Shown here: one piece after another, positions 7,805 through 16,723 of the stretch
Layout of the letters: the number at the start of each line of letters is the position of its first letter
How positions within the stretch are numbered: position 1 is the first letter of the stretch
Virus record (IMG/VR): IMGVR_UViG_3300038701_001221
Location: 1 to 37,462 of that record
DNA length: 37,462 nucleotides
Source of the DNA: a virus
Strand: one strand, 5' to 3'
Translations under genes and position numbers: made by a program
The notes under the pieces: generated by a model
Databases searched by the model: none
The model's input: only the letters and a program-made list of their open reading frames with translations
Told to the model about the DNA's origin: nothing

Positions 7805-8962
7805 ATGCAATCTACTGTATCAAGTGGTAACCAAGTTACCGATTTTCAGAAGAAAACCAATAAAGAATACGTTCGCGACGGTCGCTTCGGTCCTTATATT
7901 GGTGCTTCTGAGAATGCCATCATTCAGACCAATAAGAATATCCGTAAGAAGTCTATCCCTCTTATCGGAAAGCTTAAAGGTCAGGGAGTACGTGGCAGCT
8001 CCCAACTAGTCGGAAACGAAGAAGCTCTATCCAACTATGACTTCACTTTTGAGCCAACGCATATCCGTAATGGTGTGCTTGTTGACAACGAAGAGAACGA
8101 AAAGTCTGAATTTGATCTATACAGCGAAGCTAAAGGTCAACTTCAACCATGGTTGATGGAGACTAAACGTGACCAGATCATCCAGGCTCTCGGCGCTGTC
8201 GAAGCAAACGGAACCTACTACAACTACGGTGGTTCTGAAGCTTCAGGCGCTAAAGGTTCTTCTGCAGCTTCTGCAGCGAACATTGACACCTGGCAGGCGG
8301 CTAACACAGATCGCGTTCTATACGGCTCTGCTAAGTCCAACCTAACGTCTGGCGACCATACAACTTCATTAGGGACTATCGATACTACAAACGATAAGTT
8401 GACTCCTGCAGTCATCTCTCTATTGAAACGTATGGCTCAACAGGCTAACCCGTTGATCCGTCCAGTTATGATGAAAGGTGATGAGCCTTACTTCGTATAC
8501 TTTACAGGTATGTACGGCTTCCGCGATCTTCGCGATAGCACCGTCATGCAGAACGCTTTGCGTGAAGCAATGCCGCGTATGAAAGAGAACACTCTGTTCT
8601 CCGGCGGTGACCTGTACTGGGATGGCGTTATCATCAAAGAAGTTCCCGATTTTGACAAGTTTATTGACGAGTCAAACGGTGACGGTCTTTGGGATGGCGT
8701 TTGGGGTGCTAATGCAGTGGGCGACAGCCTATTGACAGGCGGCGCTTCAAGCTCTCGTGTTGGTTTTGGTGCTTTATGTGGTGCACAAGCCGTGTGCTTC
8801 GGCCGCGGTAAAAATGCCTCATTCGCAAAACGTAAAGAGGATGACTACGGTCATGCTAACGGTGTTGCGATTACGGCTAAGCACGACATCAAGAAAACTT
8901 TCTACAATGGCAAGCAGCATGGAATGATCACTCATTTCTACTCTGCAGCTATTGACGCTTAA
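7805..8962 (+). CDS. Major capsid protein, N4-gp56 type
   Basis: 385 residues with an HK97-type fold expected. Recognition rests on the N-terminal part: a YIGASENAIIQ segment, then KKSIPLIGKLKGQGVRGS and LVGNEEALSNYD, which follow the N4-gp56 (DUF4043) capsid family pattern. Further on, VYFTGMYGFRDLR and the C-terminal GKQHGMITHFYSA also fit. A strong ribosome site (GAAAGGAAAG) precedes the ATG, as expected for the most abundant virion protein. The gene sits between the scaffold and a small decoration-type protein. Family assignment is from memory of the pattern; the capsid role is very likely from context. Confidence 0.9.
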   Translation: MQSTVSSGNQVTDFQKKTNKEYVRDGRFGPYIGASENAIIQTNKNIRKKSIPLIGKLKGQGVRGSSQLVGNEEALSNYDFTFEPTHIRNGVLVDNEENEKSEFDLYSEAKGQLQPWLMETKRDQIIQALGAVEANGTYYNYGGSEASGAKGSSAASAANIDTWQAANTDRVLYGSAKSNLTSGDHTTSLGTIDTTNDKLTPAVISLLKRMAQQANPLIRPVMMKGDEPYFVYFTGMYGFRDLRDSTVMQNALREAMPRMKENTLFSGGDLYWDGVIIKEVPDFDKFIDESNGDGLWDGVWGANAVGDSLLTGGASSSRVGFGALCGAQAVCFGRGKNASFAKRKEDDYGHANGVAITAKHDIKKTFYNGKQHGMITHFYSAAIDA

Positions 8963-8981
8963 GATAAAGGAGACATAAATT

Positions 8982-9461
8982 ATGACTGATCTATCTTACA
9001 CATTGAAAGCTGATGTACGCCGCGCTAACCCAAACACTTTGGGGCAAGGCGAAGCTGGGAACCTGAAGTACGTATCTGCTTCTAAGTCTGTAACCGCTCG
9101 TTCAGACGGAGACACGCTGAAGTTTTTACGTCTTCCATCAAATGCGCGTATCTCAGGTCAATCTGAGTTGCATAATGATGATCTAGCTTCTACTGGCGCA
9201 CCGACCATAGATATTGGCGTTGGTTCTGTTGATAGCAATATCACTTCAGATCCTGACGCTATCAACAACGGTCTTGACGCTGCTACGGCAGGCACAAACA
9301 AAGTTATCGCTGACCACGCCAACTATGGCAAGCGTCTGTGGGAACTTGCTGGACTATCTGAGGATCCTAAAGGTGAATTGGACGTCTATGTGTCTTTCGT
9401 TGACGCGGCGACGAATGTTACTGGTGATGTAACCCTGGAAGTGTACTACACGCTTGACTAA
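8982..9461 (+). CDS. Head-associated structural protein (putative)
   Basis: 159 residues, beta-rich, with an ADVRRANPNTLGQG start, a TLKFLRLPSNARI strand pair and a C-terminal GDVTLEVYYTLD ending. Small proteins of this pattern commonly follow N4-gp56-type capsid genes and are usually called decoration, cement or minor structural proteins. The ribosome site AAAGGAG is strong and the gap to the capsid gene is only 19 bases, so high co-expression is expected. No enzyme motif is seen. Confidence 0.7.
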   Translation: MTDLSYTLKADVRRANPNTLGQGEAGNLKYVSASKSVTARSDGDTLKFLRLPSNARISGQSELHNDDLASTGAPTIDIGVGSVDSNITSDPDAINNGLDAATAGTNKVIADHANYGKRLWELAGLSEDPKGELDVYVSFVDAATNVTGDVTLEVYYTLD

Positions 9462-9467
9462 TCGTCA

Positions 9468-9493
9468 GAAGGGGCGGCGAAAGTCGCCTCTTC
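9468..9493 (+). terminator. Hairpin after capsid-decoration genes
   Basis: GGCGA (9476-9480), loop AAG, TCGCC (9484-9488), extended by GAAG/CTTC outside a small bulge. No T-run follows, so it is more likely an mRNA-stabilising or attenuating hairpin at the 3' end of the capsid message than a full terminator. Confidence 0.4.
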
Positions 9494-9529
9494 GCATGAT
9501 TTGTTAACTACGTTCTTCAGGAGGGAACT

Positions 9530-9790
9530 ATGGAACCAGAGAAATACATATACGAGTTGCCGGATGACTATACGATGAAATTCGTGCATCGCGTAAAAAT
9601 TGATAAGCTTGTCAAAGAACAGAATTTGACTAATGAAGAAGCGCAAAGGTGGATCGACCTTCACGTGGAATTAGTCGAGGAGTTTGCTGGAGAAATGCAA
9701 GGCGTAATGGTTCGCTCTGTTATGTTCTTCACAGCTGTATCGATCAGCGTTATAGCCCTAACTGTTGGGTTGTTATCTTTAATCTTCTAG
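9530..9790 (+). CDS. Small membrane-anchored hypothetical protein
   Basis: 86 residues. The first 60 are charged and helical. Residues about 61-86 form one hydrophobic segment running to the C-terminus (VMFFTAVSISVIALTVGLL), so the protein is probably tail-anchored in the inner membrane. The ribosome site AGGAGGGAA precedes the ATG. Being among head genes, it may be an unlinked cargo gene or a virion membrane-contact protein. I do not recognise it. Confidence 0.65.
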   Translation: MEPEKYIYELPDDYTMKFVHRVKIDKLVKEQNLTNEEAQRWIDLHVELVEEFAGEMQGVMVRSVMFFTAVSISVIALTVGLLSLIF

Positions 9791-9799
9791 GAGGAAAAT

Positions 9800-10228
9800 A
9801 TGACTGAAGAGAACCAAACTGAAGTAGATGACTTTGATCTTGAAGACGAAGTTGTCGAAGCACCAGCCGAAGAAGCTGTTGAAGAAAAACCTAAAGCTAA
9901 AAAAGCACCTGCAAAAAATAAACGCAAGGCGCCAGCTAAAAAAGCCAAAGCAAAAGACGGCGAAAACGTGTTCACATACGTTGGAAAAGGTGAAGACTCA
10001 CCTCGACGCATCAAATTTATGGGTCGCCAAACGTTTATTCGTGGTGAAGCAACTGAAGTCACGGATGAAATTGTCTTAGCGAAAGTTAAGATCAATCCTT
10101 GTTTCGTTGAAGGCGTAGTCGATATCGAGGATATTGCAGACGCTGACGAAGATGCCGCAGCTAAAGCAAATGCACAGCGAGCTGAAGACAAACGCATCGA
10201 TGCAGCGTATAAGAAACGTCACGGGTAA
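9800..10228 (+). CDS. Hypothetical phage protein with Lys/Ala/Pro-rich linker
   Basis: 142 residues. An acidic N-terminus (1-30) is followed by a histone-H1-like KAKKAPAKNKRKAPAKK stretch (about 33-52), then a folded beta domain (about 55-115) reading NVFTYVGKGEDSPRRIKFMG and FIRGEATEVTD, ending in a charged helix. The beta domain pattern recurs in small proteins located between capsid and neck genes of podo- and siphophages. Function is unknown; the basic linker could touch packaged DNA. The ribosome site AGGAGGAAA is strong. Confidence 0.65.
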   Translation: MTEENQTEVDDFDLEDEVVEAPAEEAVEEKPKAKKAPAKNKRKAPAKKAKAKDGENVFTYVGKGEDSPRRIKFMGRQTFIRGEATEVTDEIVLAKVKINPCFVEGVVDIEDIADADEDAAAKANAQRAEDKRIDAAYKKRHG

Positions 10229-10236
10229 AATAATCT

Positions 10237-10596
10237 ATGGCAACTAAAGCGCAAATACGGCAACGAGTCGGTGAGGATTTAGGGATCGTCCCTATTGGTC
10301 AAGATCTTGAAAGTCACGATGTAAATCGAATTGATGCGACCTTTGATGAGGTTTATTCAAGACTCAAAGAAAAAGGTTTAGCCACATGGGCGTCTACGGC
10401 GTCTATCCCCACCGAAGTCGTGCCGTATTATGCGCTGATGATGGAAGAAAAGCTTCTGACATCTTACAGCGTCCCAGAAAGCCGCTTTCTTCGCATCAAA
10501 AATGAAGCTGGGAAAGATGGAGACGATGCTCTGAATAATATATCAGAGCTCATAACGCCGGAGTACGAAAGCACAGATGAAGTAACGGGGTTCTAA
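10237..10596 (+). CDS. Head-tail adaptor, P22 gp4-like (putative)
   Basis: 119 residues, mostly helical: MATKAQIRQRVGEDLGIV at the start, then an ESHDVNRIDATFDEVYSRL helix and a YYALMMEEKLL segment. Small all-helical proteins of this kind placed directly before the gp10-like stabilisation protein are P22 gp4-type tail accessory factors that attach under the portal after packaging. In P22, gp4 also has muramidase activity; no such catalytic motif is evident here. The assignment rests on position and general pattern. Confidence 0.65.
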   Translation: MATKAQIRQRVGEDLGIVPIGQDLESHDVNRIDATFDEVYSRLKEKGLATWASTASIPTEVVPYYALMMEEKLLTSYSVPESRFLRIKNEAGKDGDDALNNISELITPEYESTDEVTGF

Positions 10597-10597
10597 T

Positions 10598-12019
10598 ATG
10601 CTAGTACCTATAAATATGACAGGTGGTGATTACCAAGAAAAATCACGCCCGTTGACAAAACAGGTTACAAGGAATTTTTGGCCAAAGCTAATCGGTACGA
10701 AAAAAGCTCGTAGTCAATACGTTCTGCAATCTTACTATGGCTTGAAAAATTTCAAAATACAAGCCGGCGCCGCTGACCGTGGTATGATAAAAAACCAAGG
10801 CAAACTATATAAAGTTACTGACACAACACTTTATGAAGTAGCCTCAGATGGAACTCATACTTCACTCGGCACAATTCCAGGATCAAATCGCTGCATTTTA
10901 TCAGCCATGGGCGCAGATATTATTATCGTAAACGGGAGCGGTAACGCTTATCTCTGGGACGATAGCGCTTCAAGCCTATTGACTATTACCGACTCAGATC
11001 TCGGTAACCCTAATGGCGTAGCCGTTTTAAATAACCAAGCTATCTATGACGATGGCGCTGGGCAAGGCTGGGTCGTTTCTGATGTTGGTGACGCAAGTTC
11101 TATCGATGGTCTCAACAATGCAAACGCAGAGAGCTTCTCAGATGATCTGGTGATCCCCTATGCGTATAGAGAAACTCTATATCAGATGGGGACAGAAACG
11201 ATCGAGTTGTGGTGGAACTCGGGTCAAGGCAACCCGCCTTTCGATAAAATTCAAGGCGCCGTGATCAACCAGGGTTTAGGGGCAAAATATTCAGTAGCGG
11301 ACAACCCCGATTTCATATTTTACTTTGGCTCAGACAATCAATTCCACACGTTGACGGGCGGGACTTCTGCCGTTGATACTGTGATTTCTACGCCAGCTAT
11401 GGCAAAGCAGTTTCAAGATTATAGGGTTACGAACGATTGCATAGGATGGACTATGCGCCTGGAAGGTCAATGGTTTTATGTAGCCACGTTCCCAGTTGAA
11501 AACGTAACGTGGGTGTACCCGGTGGGGGGAGAGTGGTTCCAATGGGGAACAGGTAACTCCGGACGGATTAGGGCAAATTCTTACGTAAACATTTTTGGAA
11601 AACACTTAGTAGGTGATTTTGATAGCGGAAACATTTACGAACTAGACGCTGAGACCTACACGGACGTTGATGAGACAATTATCAGAACACGAGACAGCGC
11701 GCCAATACACGGCGGCCTCTTCCAGCAAGATGGTCTCGCATTTGAAATGAACCGCCTTGAGTTTTTCTTAGAAACAGGTGTCGGCAATATTTCTGGTCAA
11801 GGATCAAATCCATTTCTCATGATTTCTGTTTCAAGAGACGGAGGCAAGACTTTCGGCACTGAAAGATTTGTCAGAGTTGGAAAACTTGGTGAAAGGGTAA
11901 AAGTTGAAACGGGTAGCTTCGGCCGTTTTGAGCAAACTTGTGTGATACGTATTAGAGTGAGCGAACCCATTTTCTGGTCAATCTACGGAGCAAAAGCAGA
12001 ATTGGAGTTTTGTATATGA
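10598..12019 (+). CDS. Packaged DNA stabilisation protein, P22 gp10-like
   Basis: 473 residues, matching the length of P22 gp10. It is beta-rich throughout, with segments such as ADIIIVNGSGNAYLWDD, a GMGTETIELWW-like strand (here YQMGTETIELWWNSG) and VIRIRVSEPIFWSIYGAKAE near the end, all typical of the Phage_stabilise family. In P22, six copies form the tail hub that plugs the portal and binds the tailspikes and needle. The start lies one base after the previous stop. Its presence shows a P22-type short tail. Confidence 0.88.
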   Translation: MLVPINMTGGDYQEKSRPLTKQVTRNFWPKLIGTKKARSQYVLQSYYGLKNFKIQAGAADRGMIKNQGKLYKVTDTTLYEVASDGTHTSLGTIPGSNRCILSAMGADIIIVNGSGNAYLWDDSASSLLTITDSDLGNPNGVAVLNNQAIYDDGAGQGWVVSDVGDASSIDGLNNANAESFSDDLVIPYAYRETLYQMGTETIELWWNSGQGNPPFDKIQGAVINQGLGAKYSVADNPDFIFYFGSDNQFHTLTGGTSAVDTVISTPAMAKQFQDYRVTNDCIGWTMRLEGQWFYVATFPVENVTWVYPVGGEWFQWGTGNSGRIRANSYVNIFGKHLVGDFDSGNIYELDAETYTDVDETIIRTRDSAPIHGGLFQQDGLAFEMNRLEFFLETGVGNISGQGSNPFLMISVSRDGGKTFGTERFVRVGKLGERVKVETGSFGRFEQTCVIRIRVSEPIFWSIYGAKAELEFCI

Positions 12020-12498
12020 CGTTGAGCCTCGCCCCTCCTCCACTACAGATGCCGCCTGATTTTGCGTCTGATAGCCTAAAGAATTCTTTTTTCTCCAGCT
12101 TAATAAATACCATTTACCAGCTGTGGACAACAGTATATAATATTCGTAGCCGTGTAAAAGCCACGACTACAAATGCAACGGTGACTTCAGTCATTCGCAT
12201 CCCAATTAAAGCTGGCACTACTGTTATGGTTCAAGCGCATATCGTCGCCAGAAGAACGGGAGGTTCAGCTGGCTCAGCAGGCGATAGCGCTTTTTATGTT
12301 TTAACGGGCGCGTATAAGAATATAGGCGGGACCTTAACGGGTATAGGAACGCCAGATTTGTACGGAGGAGAAGACCAAGCAGGATGGAATGTTGGGTTCT
12401 CTTCTTCAGGTGAAAACATAGTTGTCACGGTGCTAGGCGCAGCGAACAACAACATAACATGGGAGTGTACTTTTAGTACGTTTGTAGTCGGTGCATAG
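12016..12498 (+). CDS. Hypothetical tail/neck structural protein
   Basis: 160 residues. After a Pro-rich start (LAPPPLQMPPDFA) comes a helix, then a beta-sandwich-like domain with Gly/Ser-rich loops and a C-terminal ITWECTFSTFVVGA strand. It overlaps the gp10-like stop by four bases. ATG 12016 is preferred to the upstream TTG at 12010 because GGAG lies eight bases before it. Position between the gp10-like and ejection genes suggests a tail component. No family recognised. Confidence 0.6.
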   Translation: MTLSLAPPPLQMPPDFASDSLKNSFFSSLINTIYQLWTTVYNIRSRVKATTTNATVTSVIRIPIKAGTTVMVQAHIVARRTGGSAGSAGDSAFYVLTGAYKNIGGTLTGIGTPDLYGGEDQAGWNVGFSSSGENIVVTVLGAANNNITWECTFSTFVVGA

Positions 12499-12907
12499 TT
12501 TAGAAACATATAATGACGCAAATCACGCCCCCATCATCTACGCAGCGATGATGGAGGACGTAGATGTATCTCCTATGGTTGGCGGCGCAGAAAGATATAT
12601 AGGATACGGTAACACGAAACATGGCTATGGGCCGGCCTGCATCGTCGATGTAGCTGGGACTGATTATGTAGCAGAGCCACACGTCACATGGTTCCCATGG
12701 ACAACGCCGGCAAATAGAATAGTCAATTTCAAATGGGCTATGGCGCATTTTGCTGAAAGTAGAGAAGTAATGTTAACGGTTGAAAAATCTCAAAAGAAAT
12801 TTTTTGAACATTTCGTAAAACGTGGTATACTGAGAAAAGTTGGTTATTTAAAAAATATGCCAGAAGTCGACGAAATTCACATGTACCAGTATGAAAGGAA
12901 GGCGTAA
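12491..12907 (+). CDS. DUF2824-like protein (P22 gp14 type, putative)
   Basis: 138 residues starting with GTG and overlapping the previous gene by eight bases. Its core (EPHVTWFPWTTPANRI, then LTVEKSQKKFFEHFVKRGIL and a final EIHMYQY) fits the DUF2824 pattern, a GNAT-acetyltransferase-like fold found in podoviruses at the position of P22 gene 14, just before the ejection proteins. In P22 gp14 is needed for assembly of infectious particles. The internal ATG at 12548 is an alternative start but would remove part of the conserved region. Confidence 0.6.
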   Translation: MHSLETYNDANHAPIIYAAMMEDVDVSPMVGGAERYIGYGNTKHGYGPACIVDVAGTDYVAEPHVTWFPWTTPANRIVNFKWAMAHFAESREVMLTVEKSQKKFFEHFVKRGILRKVGYLKNMPEVDEIHMYQYERKA

Positions 12908-13875
12908 TGAGTAAGGCAGTAAAAAAAGTCGCACGGATTGCGCTCCCAGTTATTGGAACAATTGTCGCCCCAGGTATTGGAACAGCTTTAGGCTCAGCAT
13001 TAAGCGGAGCATCACTTGCTGCCATAGGTGGAGCGGTCGGCGGTGGGTTAGGCGGCGCAATTGGCGGCGGTGGGATTAAAGGGGCGCTAACTGGAGCAGC
13101 CCTTGGTGGCGTCGGTGGTTATATCGGCGGTGGTGGGTTGGGTTCTGTAGCGGGTACTCCTCTTGCCACTACTTCTGGTCAAGCCGCTTTACAGGGCCCA
13201 ACAGCAGGTACTGGCATCTTAGGGTCTATTACGCGTACGGGCATAGGATCGTCTCTAGCGCGTGCTTTACCTTCTTCAGGCGGAAGCTTATTTGGCGGTG
13301 GATTGACGTCTCCTCTTGGTATAGGCAACACGTTGTTGTCGCTTAATCAAGCAGACGCAGCAGAAGAAGCGGCGAAGCTCCAAGCCCAATCAGTTGATCG
13401 TGCCATACAGACACAACAGCAAAATACTGCGCCCTACCGTCAACTAGGTGAAGACGCTATCGGCCGGATCAATGAAATACAGAATGATCGCGCTGGGTTC
13501 ATTCAGAACAACGAGCTGTATCAATCCCTAGCTAATGACGCAGAACAGCGCCTGTTGGCCAACCAGGCAGCAAAAGGTAAGGTTGGATCTGGCGGAACTG
13601 CAGCAGCCTTGCAAGAACAGCTATTGAATATCGGGAATGGTCTCGTCAATCAAGAAATCAATCAGCTTCAGGGTCAAGCAGGCATAGGCGCGAATGCGGC
13701 TGTCGGAGCAGGCAATCAAATTTCTAACTTACAAGTGCAACAAGGAAATGCGCAAGCGGCGGGTCAAATAGGCCAAGCAAACGCGTTGTCTTCAGGGTAC
13801 CAAAATCAAATAAACACTTTATTGGCTCTTCAGTCGTTGAATAAGACGCCAGTCTATCAACCAGCAAGCATCTAG
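12907..13875 (+). CDS. Ejection protein, P22 gp7-like
   Basis: 322 residues. Residues about 10-75 are Gly/Ala-rich and hydrophobic (GGAVGGGLGGAIGGGG), a membrane-active-looking glycine-zipper segment. After a linker, residues 150-300 are Gln/Asn-rich helices (APYRQLGEDAIGRI, then ELYQSLANDAEQRL). This layout is that of P22 gp7-type DNA transfer proteins, which travel in the head and are ejected to build the channel across the envelope. The ATG overlaps the previous stop (TAATG). The gp20- and gp16-like genes follow in the P22 order. Confidence 0.8.
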   Translation: MSKAVKKVARIALPVIGTIVAPGIGTALGSALSGASLAAIGGAVGGGLGGAIGGGGIKGALTGAALGGVGGYIGGGGLGSVAGTPLATTSGQAALQGPTAGTGILGSITRTGIGSSLARALPSSGGSLFGGGLTSPLGIGNTLLSLNQADAAEEAAKLQAQSVDRAIQTQQQNTAPYRQLGEDAIGRINEIQNDRAGFIQNNELYQSLANDAEQRLLANQAAKGKVGSGGTAAALQEQLLNIGNGLVNQEINQLQGQAGIGANAAVGAGNQISNLQVQQGNAQAAGQIGQANALSSGYQNQINTLLALQSLNKTPVYQPASI

Positions 13876-13884
13876 GAGGAAACT

Positions 13885-15009
13885 ATGGTCGTAAATGCAA
13901 ATATTCCACTGGCGGGACAGCAAATTGACACGGCTTCTGGGATCTATCAGATGCAGGATCAACAAAATCAAAATGCAATGGCAGCCCAGCAGGTTTTAGG
14001 GCAATATTATCAAAATCTCGATGCTCGTGAACAATCTCGTTTAACGAGCACAATTGCTGGCGCCGCACAACTAAAATCGTTCATAGATAACAACGATCTT
14101 GAAGGCGCACAGAATTTTCTTGTGTCTAGAAAACAGCAGTTGATGAATAGAATGGGTTCTGGCGAAGCAATTGATACGCAAGAAACAGACGCGGCGCTTG
14201 AACTTATACGGTCTGGGAACGTTCAGGAATTGCAAAATAACATTGATGGTTTACTTGCAGCCGGCCAAGTTTATGGGATTATAGATCCTGTGAATAACGC
14301 AGGCGGCAATACCGGCGTACTTGTTGATCGTCTCATCCAGGAAGGTTCTGCGCAAAACGTATCTGAGGCGCTTCAGCTTATTAAGGGCGGAGCCGGTCAA
14401 TTAGGCCGTAACGCCGCTGACATACAATCGGGAACTGCAGCGAATTACGCTACAACAACTGGAACAAATCTATCAGATCTTGAATTTAAGCCACAAATTA
14501 CAACAGCGAATGCAAGAGCTACTGATGACGCCAAACAACAATCTTCAGATAGTAAAGCGCTACCTATCTTACGCGACATGATAGCTCAAAATGAAGGAAC
14601 ATTTGATGCTCCGTATCTCGAAGCGTTGCAAGGACCCGCTAAATTAGCCGGCTTCGAACAGCAAACTAAGAGTTTTGATCTGTTAAAACAAAATAGACTG
14701 GAACTTGCTGCGCCTCTTGCTAAAGCTCTTGGCGTCAATCCAACAGATAAAGACTTCCAAGCGTCGCTTGATAGAATTGTTGACACGAACTCAACAAAAG
14801 CTTCTCGTGATGCTCAGTTGAGACAGCTTCTCCAACGCATAGAGTCGCGCCAGCAAACTGGCGGAAACGTTACGAACACAAATCCAAGCGTGCCTTCGAA
14901 TGTACCTCAAGCCGCCATAAACGCTTTACGGACGAACCCGAATTTAGCTGCAGATTTTGATGCTAAATATGGGACGGGTATGGCACAACAAATTCTAGGA
15001 GGGCAATAG
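13885..15009 (+). CDS. Ejection protein, P22 gp20-like
   Basis: 374 residues, Gln/Asn/Ala-rich and largely helical, with an early NAMAAQQVLGQYYQNLD stretch, a RSGNVQELQNNIDGLLAAGQ segment, and a Pro/Asn-rich linker followed by a short C-terminal NLAADFDAKYGTG motif. The last motif is common at the end of phage ejection proteins. It is the middle member of the gp7-gp20-gp16 trio. The ribosome site AGGAGGAAA is optimal. The exact family is inferred from order and composition rather than a catalytic motif. Confidence 0.7.
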   Translation: MVVNANIPLAGQQIDTASGIYQMQDQQNQNAMAAQQVLGQYYQNLDAREQSRLTSTIAGAAQLKSFIDNNDLEGAQNFLVSRKQQLMNRMGSGEAIDTQETDAALELIRSGNVQELQNNIDGLLAAGQVYGIIDPVNNAGGNTGVLVDRLIQEGSAQNVSEALQLIKGGAGQLGRNAADIQSGTAANYATTTGTNLSDLEFKPQITTANARATDDAKQQSSDSKALPILRDMIAQNEGTFDAPYLEALQGPAKLAGFEQQTKSFDLLKQNRLELAAPLAKALGVNPTDKDFQASLDRIVDTNSTKASRDAQLRQLLQRIESRQQTGGNVTNTNPSVPSNVPQAAINALRTNPNLAADFDAKYGTGMAQQILGGQ

Positions 15010-16718
15010 TGGCAAACTTCTTTGACCAGTTTGACGAAGCGCCTGTAGCTACTCAAGGGGGTAACTTCTTCGATCAGTTCGATGAAGCGCCCGCGCAGCA
15101 GAACGATGTAGCCGCAAATGCTGAAGCTGATCTTGAAGATCAAATAGGTGGGATCGAAGCTTTCGGTCGCGGCGCTTATTACGGCGCGTTTCAACAGCCT
15201 AGAGATGTTATCGCCGCTGGTTTTGCGTCAACATTTAGCGATCTATCTTTTGAGGACGCTCTCAACGCAGCGAGAGAGGATAGCCTTGAAGGCAGACAAG
15301 GCCTCGCAAAAGAACAGCGCCCTGGAGCATTCACGGCAGGTGAAATAGGTGGAAATATAGCTTTAACGGCTCTACCCGCAGCCAAAGCAACATCCCTGGT
15401 CGGTAAAGCCGCACCTGCTCTTGCTAAGGCGCCTGTCTTAGGTCAAACTTTATCGAATACGGCTAGAGCCGTAGGGGCCTCTAAAGGCATTGCTGGGATA
15501 ACTGGCGCAGGCGCAATTCAAGGCGGTGTGCAAAGCTTAGCGACGCAAGGGGATTTATCTGGAGTCGCCCCTGGCGCAATTGGCGCCGGCGTGTTAGGAG
15601 CAGCTGGAAAAGTTGTTCGACCAATAGCTGATGACGCGGTCTCAGCGGCTCGTAAAGGTTTCACAAATACTTTACAAAAAGTCGGCATAGATGATTTATC
15701 GCCCGGCCAATTGACCGGAAATAATAATTTAGAATTGATTGACAGTACTCTCGATCAAATGCTCCCGACTGCAGGTTCAGCGCGAAACAGAGCAGAAGGG
15801 CAGCTTCGTAAGTTTACTCAAGCCGCTTTGAAAAAAGCCGGAATTGAAAGTGACACATTCACGCCTGAAGTTAGAGAAGCCGCTGAAGCACAGTTTAACA
15901 AACAATATTCTGATCTTATAGAAAAGACTGACGTCAAAATTGACGAAGATCTTCTTCAACAAGTTGTCAATGTGTACGATAGAAACGTTAACAAATTGCC
16001 GACCAATACTCGCCCGATAGTTCAGTCCTATATAGACGATATTTTGAATGCCGGCCAGAGCTTAACTGGGAAATCTTATCAGATTGCTAGATCGCAGATG
16101 TCTAAGCAATCTAATAGCATGATGAATTCAGATCCTTTCACCGCAGGCGTGTTGAAAGATCTTAGAAATGCTCTCGATAAAGCAGCTGAAAGGTCACTTC
16201 CTGCGGCCGAACAAGGGGCTTGGAGAGAGTTAAACAGAAAGTACGCCAACTTTAAAGTGTTGACAAAAGCCATAAGCCGAACTTCTGAAAATAGTTTAGA
16301 AGGTATTGTATCACCAGCGGCATTGAATTCTGTCATTGAGACGGCAAATAAAACAAAATCAACGAGAGGTTATAATGAGCTATATGAACTCGCCAGGGCT
16401 GGAAGAGGGGTTCTTTCTGACAATGTGCCTAATTCTGGTACTGCTCAGCGACTTCTTGCTCAGCAACTTTTAACTGCTGGTGCAAGTGGGGGCGCTGTTG
16501 GGACTGGAACTTATATGGCTACGCAAGACCCTAATCTTGCTTTAGGAGCCGCCCTGGCTGGAACCCTGGCCGCTCCTAAAGCTTCGCAAGTATTTTTAAA
16601 CTCACCAGCTGGAAGAAGATACTTTACAAAAGGTGTTCCAGGGCTTAATTTATTAGCAACGCCTGCTGCTCGCCAGTTAGGCGCTCAGGTTAACACAGGC
16701 TTACAGGCAGAAAGGTAA
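15009..16718 (+). CDS. Ejection protein, P22 gp16-like
   Basis: 569 residues starting with GTG whose first base overlaps the previous stop; AGGAGG lies just upstream. The N-terminus carries two copies of FFDQFDEAP (residues 4-12 and 20-28), a short motif typical of phage ejection proteins. A Gly/Ala-rich segment (about 90-200) could insert in membranes, and a helical domain follows (220-460). The third member of the ejection trio; in P22, gp16 helps DNA cross the inner membrane. A second Ala/Gly-rich segment occupies about 480-530. Confidence 0.75.
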   Translation: MANFFDQFDEAPVATQGGNFFDQFDEAPAQQNDVAANAEADLEDQIGGIEAFGRGAYYGAFQQPRDVIAAGFASTFSDLSFEDALNAAREDSLEGRQGLAKEQRPGAFTAGEIGGNIALTALPAAKATSLVGKAAPALAKAPVLGQTLSNTARAVGASKGIAGITGAGAIQGGVQSLATQGDLSGVAPGAIGAGVLGAAGKVVRPIADDAVSAARKGFTNTLQKVGIDDLSPGQLTGNNNLELIDSTLDQMLPTAGSARNRAEGQLRKFTQAALKKAGIESDTFTPEVREAAEAQFNKQYSDLIEKTDVKIDEDLLQQVVNVYDRNVNKLPTNTRPIVQSYIDDILNAGQSLTGKSYQIARSQMSKQSNSMMNSDPFTAGVLKDLRNALDKAAERSLPAAEQGAWRELNRKYANFKVLTKAISRTSENSLEGIVSPAALNSVIETANKTKSTRGYNELYELARAGRGVLSDNVPNSGTAQRLLAQQLLTAGASGGAVGTGTYMATQDPNLALGAALAGTLAAPKASQVFLNSPAGRRYFTKGVPGLNLLATPAARQLGAQVNTGLQAER

Positions 16719-16723
16719 ATAAC